From positions 372,001-436,000 of the forward strand of contig NW_026570269.1 of NCBI RefSeq assembly GCF_019649055.1: a stretch of 64,000 nt of DNA. The letters are read 5' to 3'. The translations under genes were made by a program, and so were the position numbers. The stretch is from Paramacrobiotus metropolitanus (Eukaryota > Tardigrada > Eutardigrada > Parachela > Macrobiotidae). Every line of letters begins with the position of its first letter. Within the stretch, counting starts at the first letter, position 1. Shown here one piece after another: positions 26,662 to 37,567 of the stretch. The notes under the pieces are model-generated. The model did not search any database and was not told the DNA's origin. It saw only the letters and a list, made by a program, of their open reading frames with translations.

Positions 26662-29600
26662 ATGGGAAGAACAACGGAATTTTTACCTAGTGCCTTGATT
26701 CGCTTTACAACGCTGTTGGCGCTGCTGACGAGAGGTAAGCTGGGGAACTACCTCTCAAAACAGAACTTTAAAGTATTGTTTTATGCCTGCAGGATTATCG
26801 TAATTTTGTTGTTAGTGCATGACAGCATATATTTGAACTGCAACAGTATATCTCGAGCGCAGAGATCGTCAAGAGCAATCGATGACCGTTTGAGTTGCTT
26901 CTTTGATACCGAAGATGATATTTAGCGTCTAGACACCAATATTACAAAATCAAACTGCTGCAGCTGTTGATAATGATGCTAACGCGCCACTACGGCGTAC
27001 AGAATAATATCGCCAGGTTACTTTCTGACGTACTTGTCATTTGATGAATTTCTCGTTATATGGCAATATTTACACCTTTTAAGTCTTTAAGGACAAATAA
27101 CATAAAAACGCCTCGCCTATTCGCCTACTTAATATTTCTTTTGTGCTCTAACAATTACGTACATGTAACCGAGTTTTGAGAATGTGTTTTTCAGTAGGTG
27201 CATGAGTTTTCTGTCCGGTTTAATTGTAATCGTCAGTGTTGTTGTTCAGAAATTGGCACATAACGTACTCGACAGTCTCGACTGCGGTGGAAAATTAGCT
27301 AGTGGAATTGCTCGCAGATTATTGTTGATGTTTAACGCGTATTATCTTTTATAATTATGTAATCATTCTTAATGTACAGTATGTTTCTACGAGGATATTT
27401 AACCGAACTCGAAAGAAAAACACAATATGCGTATAAGTACATTATATCTGTAACATACGCATACGTACAATACAATAATAACAAAACCCCGCTCTAATTT
27501 GTATAGAATTAATAAACTAAAGCAGGGCTTTGACAAGTAACCACTACTCTACTTTGCGAATGATGTCTTCTGATAACTGCATGTAAATCTGCAGTAAACG
27601 CATCGGAAGCACAACATAATCTGATCCGAGAACTGTTCCTCGTTCGCCGATACGACCACTTAAGCCGACCCGTCGACCATCCCAGCCGGAAATTGATTGT
27701 ACACTTCAGCGTAACTTTAAACATACTTGTGTTTGTGGTAAGGACAAAATTCATCCTTTTCCCTCTTTCATCGAGAATTTTTAATTTTTAAACTGGGTTA
27801 CGTTAGAGTGATCAAGGCCAGGTGATGAAAACCAATGGCTATTTTCACTTGGTAAGTGTTGTGTCCTGGATATACCATCTCGATTTAAAGACCCTTTTCA
27901 TGTAGACTTAGGAACATTTTTGTACTAACAATATTTGCATCTTATAGATTAGCATATTATAAAATCAAATACCGCATATACGCCATATCTCCAAATTATT
28001 TATTTTTATCTTACGGTTAGTATATATGTCCGCAGTACTTGCAAGTCGTCTGCAACAGTACCCAATTGCAGTGATTGTTGTTGTAAGAGATTACGCATTT
28101 TCACTTGTAGGTCAATCGATTAGATCGATTTTTTTGTTTCCGATTTTCTAGTTATTGCATGTTATTGCATTGTAATAAAAACTGCTACAACCGCTTTGAA
28201 CATTCATTAGACATGGACCGACATGCGGCTGAAATGGAAACCGGCTGATTATGGGAACATCGAAACATTCCGGTTCCCTGTCCAGCGAGTGTGGCAGCCA
28301 GACATTGCGTTGACCAATATGTATGCCAGAAATTCGAAAGCTAACAACAGGGACGCCAAAACTCTGTTAGACTATGCCAATAAAAAGATTTATTTATTTA
28401 CGAAATTAATATTAAATATTAAACCTATTATTATGCTACCCTGCTTGTTATTGTAAATTAGCTTTATTCAAGGTACTATAATCCAAGTTTGTATTCAAGG
28501 TACTATAATATGAGCAAGGTATGAAAAGCGTTGTGCTTCTCGAAAGCTGGATTCGATTTCGTAAACTTTTTATAGCACTTTCAGATAGCGTACATATTAC
28601 TGCTTTTTTTATCCATATCGGCATAATTCCCTGCTGTTTCGGCAATACCCTTTCTGTTTACTTGATATGAGCGTCTTTCTGGTTTCTGTACTTTGCATCT
28701 TTAATTAGAAACATTGCCGATTTCTTGTTCATTGTTGGCTGCCTTTTTACAGTGTGGATGGACAATTCTATCCCAATTATTTTTCCAATGTTCAAATTTC
28801 TCATGACGGCACAGTGCAATGGTAATGCTAATTTGGCAAGTGATAATTACTCCACGAGATATTTCTAGTTGGGCTCCCAGTGACGCGATTTCATGAAGCT
28901 ATCGCCAATTATCGAAAATGTTTCAGGGCGCCGCCTTTTATTTACAAGAGCACCTGTGAAACCGACCCATATTATTTTCCATTCGATGTAAGTCATAATT
29001 GACTTAGCCCGAGTTCCTTTAACTGTTTTTCTGGTTCGACCGTGATCTATTTTTAGTACTTAAGTTTTAATATCATTTACATTGGCTAGTATCATATTAC
29101 AATTTCAAATCGTCTTTTAAAATCAATTATTTAAAGTATTGACCTAGCCCATTTAGCAAATGTGGCAGAAGCCTATGAACGGTTTACGTTTAAATCTTAA
29201 TAGACATTCCGATGCCTTTTTGTATCAATAAACAAATCAGGCGCACGATTGATTGTTATTCGCAATTCCTAAGAGATATTCCAGCGTGCGGCTGCGTGCC
29301 CAGCACTGATATGCTTTACAGACCGGCATGGTAGAATCGCGCGCAGTCAAATTTGGACTTCCTAGCACATGCAACTTGCAAGGATTATAGCCAAAAAGAT
29401 TAATTTCTTAACAAGAATATTAACACAGATACTGCAATGAAATGTATTCATAATTTTACCATTTTTGTAAGGTATCGCAGTTTTGCAAGGTATCGCAGAA
29501 ATGCTTTCTACATAGTATGCAACTACAATACCGTGTGCAGCGTGTACATGTTTACAGCACATTGTGCTGGTGTTGGCAAACCTATAAAATATTTTAAGGT

Positions 29601-31854
29601 AATTTCTGCGATACCTTGCAAAACTGCGATACCTTACAAAAATGGTAAAATTATGAATACATTTTATTGCAGTGTCTGTGTTAATATTCTTGTTAAGAAA
29701 TTAATCTTTTTGGCTATAATCCTTGCAAGTTGCATGTGCTAAGAAGTCCAAATTTGACTGCGTTTCGTCCAGAATCCAGAATTCCGAACCGTTTGCTGTA
29801 TGAGAGCTTGGTGTATTAAACGATTGACCGCGTACCCGTCCAGTTTTTACAGTTGAAATGCCATCAAATGTACCCAAAATTTGTCCGAAATCTGAATAGC
29901 TGACAATATACAGATACGTATTAACCCAGCGTTGCGGTGTATCTTTTTTCCCGTTCGGTTTATAGCGGTGGACATGGATGATTACGTGGAATAAATGTGT
30001 TCCCTTAACTGTAACATGTTCCGGTATTGAATTCATAAATTCATAAGTATGTAATTCTCAGCGGACAGCGATTGATAATAACTCTGTACAGTGTACAGTA
30101 CATCATCATGTCGTCAGGCTGCCATACGCCTTCGATGAAACAATCAAAATAATAACCCTTCGATATTTCTTGGACTGCGCAATTTGCCTTCAACAAAATG
30201 ATCATTTCATTGTTTAACTCATGTTTTTTTTATAAAAGTATAGTTCTTTATACGATGGATGGAGATGTAAATTCGTATGAAGTAAGCCCTTAATAATAGT
30301 GACCTTGCATCTCTACACCGCGCACACGAGCTAAATTGATTTGGGACGGTGCAACCCAAAGATGAAAATAGTGAACGACTGTGCCGGTATAAAGTGTTAT
30401 GTGCGATGTCTTGTGGTGACAGGCAGCACTGCCGAATGACACAGCGTAATTGCCAACTAATGGAATATTAAAATTTTGTAATTTTTATTGTGACAGAGGC
30501 AGCTGTGCCACATGGTATTCCGCTCCTTAACCTACACCGCCAACGAAGTGGACTTTGAGATTGACAAAGAAATGATCCTCAAGGACTACTTTGAGCAGCC
30601 CAGCGGAAGTTGGGATGTCACCGATGTCCCGCTGAAGAAATCCTATCGCGCTGAACGCCGCAAGTATGGCACTGTTCCAATCGTAACCGTCCAGCTGCAC
30701 ATGACTGTCGCCCGCAAATGGGACTTCTACGTAGTCACTTTCCTCTTGCCCTGCCTCTGCATCGCCTTGCTGACCGTACTCATCTTTTTTGTACCGATTG
30801 CCTCCGGGGAGAAGCTCTGCATCTCCGTATCCATCCTGTTTTCGGTTGTGGTTTTCTTGCTGATCCTCACTGAGATCCTGCCTCCATCGGAATCACTGCC
30901 ACTTATGACGCGATTTCTCGTCTTTGTATTTCTGTGTAATCTGGTATCGGCATTTCTGACAACAGTGATTGTGCAGTGGAGTTATCGCAGTCAAAAGACC
31001 GATCGGATGGGCACATGGACCAGAAAGATTTGTCTGGAGTTTCTACCGAAAATTCTCTGTTTGGAACGTCCGGAGCGGAAGAGCAAAAGAACGCTCTTCC
31101 GGTCCAGTAATGCCTGCCAGCCGGCAGGTAAACCGAATACAGTATCGCTACCCGTATCGGCTTCTTTCGATGTTCCGCCGCGACCGCGGCGAGTTCAGTT
31201 CGCCGGATACCACGGCTCACTGGAGCGATTAAGGAAAAGGTCACAGACAGTGTCCAGTTTCTATCCGACTCGAAGCGTGCGCAAGCGAACACGCCTTCCG
31301 GGTGAGCAGATGGCCGTTTACTTGGCTGAGTATTTCTCTTATTTCCATGGATTTAAGGATGCGCTAGAGAGTGTTGCGTTCATTGCCAAGAACTGCGAGC
31401 GTGGCGAACATGAAACCGAGGTATACAATTTCGTGGCTTGAAGTACTAAAACATATTAATTTTCATTATTAAGTATCATTCGTAAGTAGCTAGATTAGTA
31501 GCTATCTAACAACAATATAGTGCTACATAGTACCGAGTACAGTACGTACCCATTTAACGATAACATACTGTACATATATATGGATACATTATATATATAC
31601 GATTATCTACATTATATACCTTTCTCATATATATACCTGGTATCGCAAGCACCTCATCCGGCATAGTGTAATTACGAAAAACTATGTTCTAATATTTTTA
31701 GGTTATCGATGATTGGAAATATGCAGCTATGGTGGCAGACCGGCTTTTACTATGGATAATGTTAGCCGGAAATATCGCCGGATGCCTTAGCATTCTTCTT
31801 GATTCACCCTACATTTTTGCCCCTGTGATAACTCCCCAACAAACTGCAGGCTGA
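26662..31854 (+). CDS. Nicotinic acetylcholine receptor-like subunit, copy 2
   Basis: Tandem paralogue of the gene at 21332-24602, same strand. Eight exons: 26662-26734, 27595-27737, 27807-27851, 28211-28320, 28753-28821, 28927-28987, 30497-31420 and 31702-31854, again 525 aa. Exons 1-6 have exactly the same lengths as in copy 1 (73, 143, 45, 110, 69 and 61 bases); only the last two differ. Landmarks are TWTDMRLKWKP (loop D), VWQPDIALTN (loop A), the Cys-loop CETDPYYFPFDRQLC, GEKLCISVSILFSVVV at TM2 and DWKYAAMVADRLLLWIM at TM4. It shares the odd residues of copy 1: loop B Trp replaced by Leu178, no vicinal cysteines, Phe282 at 9' and Cys275 at 2'. An AATAAA lies at 32031. Intron 6 holds a 161-bp inverted repeat. 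The two products probably assemble together or with other subunits. Confidence 0.92.
29342..29762. repeat. 161-bp near-perfect inverted repeat in receptor intron 6
   Basis: The arms 29342-29502 and 29602-29762 are reverse complements with only a few mismatches, separated by a 99-base spacer. The whole unit lies inside intron 6 (28988-30496) of the second receptor gene, so its transcript would fold into a long double-stranded stem in the pre-mRNA. No open frame or transposase is present. It is a foldback or MITE-like insertion, or a recent inverted duplication. Confidence 0.9.
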
Positions 31855-33228
31855 TCATGATGAACAACTTTGGAATTGCTTGCCAGCAGTTTTGATAACT
31901 CTTTCAAATGCATTTGGCTAGTTTGGCGCAACGCACATTTGTGATTTGTGAATCCCGATACGTTGCGGAAGGTTTATGGTGCTGGCGTGTCTGGCCATAA
32001 GCCATAAGTAATTAGTGAACATCATTGTAAAATAAATAAAATTAATAAAACGTAAAAATTAAGGATCAAATGAACTTGACCAACCAAAAATACTGAAAGA
32101 AAGTTCAAGAAACAGTTTGATATGTAAGATTAACATAAAGATACCAGCGGCAAGGGACCCATTTCCGGTAATACATTTCACCGGTAAGTCTCCCTAACAC
32201 CATGGGGTGCGCTTCCGTGTGTTTGTTTTAACGTTATCGTTCCTTCCGATGCTTTCGTCACGTTTCTGTTTTCGCATACGGCACACTCACTGCACTTCTG
32301 CGTAAACATTTACGGTGCATTCAGAAAATTCAAATAATTCGATTTTCTTGATTTCCCTTGTTGAAAAGATACAGTAGCTGCTATAGAGATTTCTATCTGA
32401 TTGTACAGCATTTAATGCTGATTTGTGCTAATAAAGGTCTAGTTTGTAAGGGACAGCCTGGGAACTTCGGCAACTGCCCGTGTCCGCGATAGTGATATAT
32501 GAGCCAGTGAGGGACCTACGTGTGCTTATCTCTCCTCTAGGAATTCCACTCCCGCACGATAACGCGTCTTTGCCTTGTAGTTGTAGACCATATCGCAGTT
32601 CATAATTTAGATGTGATCTCTTCGTTTTTCGTTAAAGCAGGACGATTCGAGCTAGTAGGAATCGAGAAGGAATCAGTTTTTGCCTGGTGTGGTAAGTAGT
32701 GGTGCATGCTTATGACGATTGTTATGATTATGAGTGTTGTGTTTTATCCTTATTGCTTTGTTGTATATCAGTGTTCTCTTGCTTCCGTAACGAGTGTTGC
32801 GCAATTCACAATTGTCTCAAAATCCTACCAATACCTGGCATTTTGGTGTTGAAAAAATTGATTGATTGACTTGATTTAAAATTGATTTGCTTTGCAAAAA
32901 TTAAATTGATTTGCTTGGGCTTGATTTAAATTGATTTCTTTACTGAAGATGCGTTTGTGAAAAATCAGAACAGGCACGTTCAACGAGAGGAATTTTTAAA
33001 AAATCAGGAGTTTTAATACTGTTTGTGGAAATATTTGACGTTCCTGTCGTTGCAGCTGATTTACAGAATTACGAAGGTAAAGGCTGTTAAAGCGGCAATT
33101 ATCGTGTTTTCTTAATGGGTTTTCGACTCGCATCAGCGTTTCCACCGTTGAGTTGTTACCATCACACTGCGGAGATAATTGGCTAATGATTCCCTATCTG
33201 CTTGTTCTAGCATCCCAATCGTGTGGAA
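31855..33228 (+). other. Spacer with possible 5' UTR exon for the following gene
   Basis: The first 200 bases contain the 3' UTR of the second receptor gene, with AATAAA at 32031. Further on, a gtaagt donor near 32694 and a cttgttctag acceptor at 33210, 19 bases before the next start codon, suggest a non-coding first exon for the membrane-protein gene at 33229. Nothing else is supported. Confidence 0.35.
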
Positions 33229-34639
33229 ATGGGTAGTCCACCCGTGTCAGAAGACGGCCTCTTCGTGGCGTCCAGCTTCGTGCACGCTCTCCTGCTGGTG
33301 GTATCCACGTTCCATTTTGGCTTCGCACACGGCAGCTTCCCCGCCGTGCTCCCCTTCCGCTACGACAAGCACAAGCACATCGTGCTCTCCTTCCGTCTGG
33401 CCTTTGCTCTTTGGCTGGCCCTCGTGCCACTGATTGAGTTATTCTATCAGTTCCGTTGGCATATGTGGCCCGATATCTACCAGACATTGTTCTACACGGA
33501 GAAGGTCCTCACCATTCTGGCATGGACAGCCAATCTTATCAGTACGTCAAAGCCAAAAATTTTTCTACTTTCTGATAACGACTGGGGGGTGATTAGTGTG
33601 CGGTTGTAGTAGCTCTCTTTTATGAAAGATTACTAGAAAGTCTTGAACCAACGTAATGCTGACCCGTTTCGGAGTTTCCCGTGATTTTCTTGAAATGGAG
33701 GGCTGTTAAACAAAAATATTTCTTTGTATTTTTTCGTTTGTTGACATTTGTTTTGCTTTTTAAGCATAACGTACGTGCTAGGCATGATGGAGGATCGAGA
33801 GTGCATTCGGTGCAGTCCGAGGTGCGCCCTAGGCGTGCAACAAAACGTGTCCCGTCGTTTTGAAATTAGCACTGAATTGTTAGTGACGCATGTTTGCTTC
33901 AGGACATGACAAAGTATTAGCAGTTAGCTACTAACGTCTGTGTTTTCTTTTATTATTGGTTTATCGCTCCGTATTGCAATTACTAAGTACTATTCAAGTT
34001 TTCGTTAAAATAGAATTCTGTATGGCTACTCAGAAACGGGTACCGCATTAAGTTTTCATTAATCCTTTGCAAAGCATAGGAATTCCAACGTCTTGCACTA
34101 CTTTTTTCGATTCTGTAGGTTTTTAATTCGGCATAGCGTAAATTACTTTGCATTATGGATACGCTCGTCTTTTCTTGACATCGAAACTGTCAATCAAATT
34201 TTATTTACAAATAGAAACTTAACCAAAAGCTGATGACAAGATGAAATAAAATGTCATCTATCAGGATAGATTATTGCAGAAGCAGAAATGGTTCGCTAGT
34301 TGCTCATGCCGTGTTCATTTCGTAGGTACCTTGTTCTTGGCGAAAACGAACAAATGGGAGGATTTCCATCCTCTTGACCATTTGCTTCAAGTGTTGTCTT
34401 GGATTTTCGTAATGGTAATCCAGTCATTGCGAACTGCGGAGTACGCCTCGGCCGCCATGCCTTCCTTAACCGAGCAGTACACCAGCGTAATCGTGGTCAC
34501 GCTAGGCGCCCTGTATGGCGTGACGGTGATCGCATTCGTCGTAGTCGATCTCTTGAGAGTGAAAGGCCTTTGTTTGCCCCGCCAGGATGTCAGTATCGAA
34601 CCTGTCGAAGTAGCGAATCCTATTGCCTCCTCAGCATGA
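33229..34639 (+). CDS. Five-helix membrane protein, TMD0-like (ABCC/SUR type)
   Basis: Two exons (33229-33541 and 34326-34639) join in phase into 208 aa. The product is almost all membrane: five hydrophobic helices at roughly residues 14-35, 46-70, 85-110, 122-142 and 156-183, and a polar tail (RVKGLCLPRQDVSIEP). Number and spacing of helices, the basic loop before helix 2 (FRYDKHKHI) and the last helix ending ALYGVTVIAFVVVDLLRVKG resemble the N-terminal TMD0 of MRP and sulphonylurea-receptor ABC proteins, about 200 aa long. I see no following ABC core domains: the frame closes with a stop and the next kilobase shows no exon. Assignment to TMD0 rests on topology and weak resemblance. It could be an unrelated lineage-specific five-pass protein. 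The gene model itself is secure. Confidence 0.65.
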
Positions 34640-35955
34640 GTTTTGTTTGCCATATATTAATAGGCTCGCTAATGTTTCCTTATCTTGATTTTTTTAGTTT
34701 GAAGTTTTATATTATGGTTTGGGAAATTAGCTGCTAGATTTCGCTTTGCCTTTGCCAGTTGAAGTGTGGTTAATTGGATCGTTTTTGTTGCTGCTCAATC
34801 CAAGCCTGAGATATGATGATTGTTAATAATTATTGACACTTTTGATTTTTTTAATCAAAGTCCTCAGTAGTATTCACTCCATGTTTTTGTGATAAATTCT
34901 CGTTGTATTGGGGCTTAGAGACTGTATGTACATTCTGCCATTTTATTTGTACTACCTTTGGCTTGGTATACTATTAAATTTGTAGATCAGAATGAAATTA
35001 CAAAGATTTAGTGATTGTACTGTAACAATAAGTTACTCTTGCATTCACTTTTTACGACGTATTGCAGGTAGTGCCAGGTACCGTATTTCTATAAAGTACG
35101 TACTAAACTACTAATCGTAAGTCTTGTTCGATTGCGCTGGGCTCTAGTAGTCAAGAAGTCCGTTTCAGAAAGCGGTGAACCGTGACACTACAACAACGAA
35201 ATCTGTATTACTCTTTCAAATTCAACCATTTCAGAAAACAGTACTTTATTAACTTTATAGACTGTAGTAACTGTACTTGTACATGTCGGTAATGCATAGA
35301 TGTCTTTATGGCAGGCTGATTAATCAAACCAACAAATTTAATTTGAATTATGTTTCTCTGATCACATTTAGCAAGTGGATATACAATAATTATGATAGAC
35401 GATAAATAATACAAATCAAAAAAAGGCAACACAAAGCTTGATTTAAAATTTAAAATCCTTTAAAAGTGATATAGGTCGCAACGGTTCAACACTGACTTCG
35501 CTACGTGCTACATCAGACTTCTGTTCAGCTACAGGCAATTCGCTGCAGTAACAGCAGCATTAACAATTATAACTATCGGCGCAAGGGAACAAAACTGAAA
35601 AGGTGACTATTAATTGAATCACATGCCGGTCATAATGAAGTGCTTCTCGTTATGCAGCAAGTTAAAAGTTAAAACTGAGCTCCAGGCCAACGGTGTTTCC
35701 ATATGCCTACAGAGTACAATCTGGTCGGGTTTTTTCGACAGGTGTCAGTCAAGTAAGAACAGCAACAACATTTCTTGGAGAAATGGCGTCCAGACCAGCG
35801 CTATCAGCATACTATTCGGTTTTTTCTCCTAAATCACTCCCCGTTCTGGCACACAAACAATGTAACTTGGCATACCATGGCCAGGCGACAGCCTGGGGCT
35901 GGAGAGACTTTTTAAGAAAGAAAGGTCACCGATGACACATCAATACTACCGGGGA
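34640..35955. other. Spacer, nothing supported
   Basis: About 1.3 kb of AT-rich DNA between the TMD0-like gene and the promoter at 35957. It holds the 3' UTR of the former. Short open frames at 35614-35935 lack splice or domain support, and I see no exon encoding an ABC transporter core. Confidence 0.45.
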
Positions 35956-35956
35956 C

Positions 35957-35996
35957 TATATAAATCGCACGTCAAAACGCTGCATTTTCGCTCAGC
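35957..35996 (+). promoter_or_regulatory. TATA-box core promoter of the secreted GGP protein
   Basis: TATATAAA at 35957-35964 is followed about 30 bases later by an initiator-like CTCAGC at 35991-35996, giving a 5' UTR of about 85 bases before the ATG at 36080. Strong TATA promoters in small animals usually drive abundant, tissue-specific secreted products, which fits the gene. Confidence 0.6.
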
Positions 35997-36079
35997 TTTC
36001 CAGTCGGTTCGAAGCGTTGTTCAGTCGCTTGCCACTAAGTGTCACCCTACTGCAAACGTCACCTTTGCAGTAGTGAATT

Positions 36080-37159
36080 ATGCATTCCGCCAGCATTGTT
36101 CTCTTAGCGCTGGTCGGCTGCTGCGCACTGCAGCTGACCTTTGCTAAGAGTCAGCCGGACTGGAATCGTCAACGTGGCCGCTCCAACGGACAACAAGAGG
36201 GCAGGCACACGCGGAGGAAAAGTTGTAGTTGCACGAGTTGCACAGTAGCGGTGGGTAGAGACCAATAGCGGTGGATTAAGGCCGATAAAGGCCAATAGCG
36301 GTAGACAGAGTCGAGTAGCGGTGGATAAAGGCCGATAAAGGCCAGTAGCGGTGGGTAGAGACCAGTAGCGGTGGATAAAACCGATAAAGGCCAGTAGCGG
36401 TGGATTGAGACCGATAAAGGCCAATAGCGGTGGACAGAGTCCAGTAGCGGTGGATAAAGGCCGATAAAGGCTAATAGCGGTGGACAAAGTCCAGTAGCGG
36501 TGAATATAAAGGCCAATAGCGGTGGACAGAGTCCAGTAGCGGTGAATAATAACACTTAAATACTGCTTCAAAAATTCGGTAGCGTGAAATTTGTATTTTT
36601 TGTCATTACAGGTTAAGTTCTTTTTATGTCCTGTACTTTGCTTTACTAGTATTTGTTCTCCTTTACTATATACTTTGCTATCCTTTACTGCCCTTAAAAT
36701 GACTTTTCCTCCAAATGTGCCTGCTATGGACAACAATCCGATACAAGAACTCGAACGAATCAGCAGCGAACACCATCCAGTGGATCCCGAACGGGGGGTG
36801 CGGGAAAAGACTCGTCGATTCCGACTGGTCCAGGTGGTCCAGGTGGTCCAGGCGGCCCAGGCGGACCAGGCGGGCCAGGTGGCCCAGGAGGTCCAGGGGG
36901 ACCAGGAGGACCAGGTGGACCTCCCCAACAGCAGAATAGTGCCGGTTCGCAGCAAAACGGCCAGCAACAGCAGCAGCAACAACAACAACAACAACAGCAA
37001 AGTAATCCATCCGGAAATAAACCAACATGCAGTGCTTATTCCTGCGGCTTCCAGGGTGATCCATCTTGCAAAACGAATTATCCCAATCAAAACTTAGAAT
37101 GTTGTGCTTGTACTGGTAGTTTTTCATATTCCTGCATCAGCGCCCCAGGCGGAAAATAA
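36080..37159 (+). CDS. Secreted Gly-Gly-Pro / polyGln / Cys-rich protein
   Basis: Unrecognised secreted structural-type protein. The first exon (from 36080) encodes a clear signal peptide ([20 protein letters not shown], cut near FAKS) and a basic Gln/Arg-rich segment. The last exon reads [20 protein letters not shown] as its first open stretch, then about eleven Gly-Pro-Gly/Gly-Gly-Pro triplets (36834-36923), a polyGln tract encoded by mixed CAA/CAG, and a compact tail with seven cysteines ([34 protein letters not shown]), stop at 37157-37159. The junction is uncertain. A phase-0 donor at 36251 and acceptors ending at 36763 or 36766 would connect the frames, but the acceptors lack a good pyrimidine tract. 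The glycine-proline repeat recalls collagen or silk-like coat proteins and the tail a disulphide cross-linking module. AATAAA lies at 37385. A cuticle, eggshell or adhesive role is inference only. Confidence 0.6.
36246..36545. repeat. Minisatellite in the intron of the secreted GGP gene
   Basis: About ten degenerate copies of an 18-36 base unit built from agtagcggtgga, taaaggcc and gataaaggcc. The array starts right at the end of the open frame of exon 1 and fills the first half of the intron. Its minus strand stays open for more than 100 codons, which creates long spurious ORFs. Confidence 0.9.
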
Positions 37160-37567
37160 TTAGGCGTTTTCGCTTGGCATCGGTGAATAGTCCGGCCGCT
37201 TTACCGGCATTTTATTTGGTGCATCTGCAGCTAACGCATTACATGCAATTGTAAAAAATTTATGCGGAACCAGTGAGTGCGTTATGAGAGGTTAACTTGA
37301 GTAAAGTACTGCAGTTGTCCATTTCAAAAACAGACCGGACAAGTAAGATAAATGCTTACAACACAGTCATAAAATACCATTCTAAATAAAAGTGTAGTAC
37401 TTATGTACGAGTAATTAAAGTGTGATTGTCAATCGAGACGTCTGTGCATAAATAGACCATTTGTATGCGCGGGTTACACGTACAGATTTTATTAATGTTC
37501 ACGTTGGAAAAATCCGAGCAACAGCTCGCAACGAATTCAGCCAGTGTATGGGCGAATTCCAAAATTA
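37160..37567. other. 3' UTR and spacer
   Basis: Holds the 3' UTR of the secreted GGP gene, with AATAAA at 37385-37390, and then unannotated AT-rich DNA up to the transposon. Confidence 0.5.

Noticed and set aside
29342-29762. Inverted repeat as a CRISPR-like or tRNA array
   Set aside because: Eukaryotic context, only two inverted copies with no spacers in series, and no tRNA-type fold or box sequences.
36104-37090. 328-codon minus-strand ORF
   Set aside because: It is the antisense of the GGP/polyGln exon and the minisatellite; repeats keep the frame open by chance.
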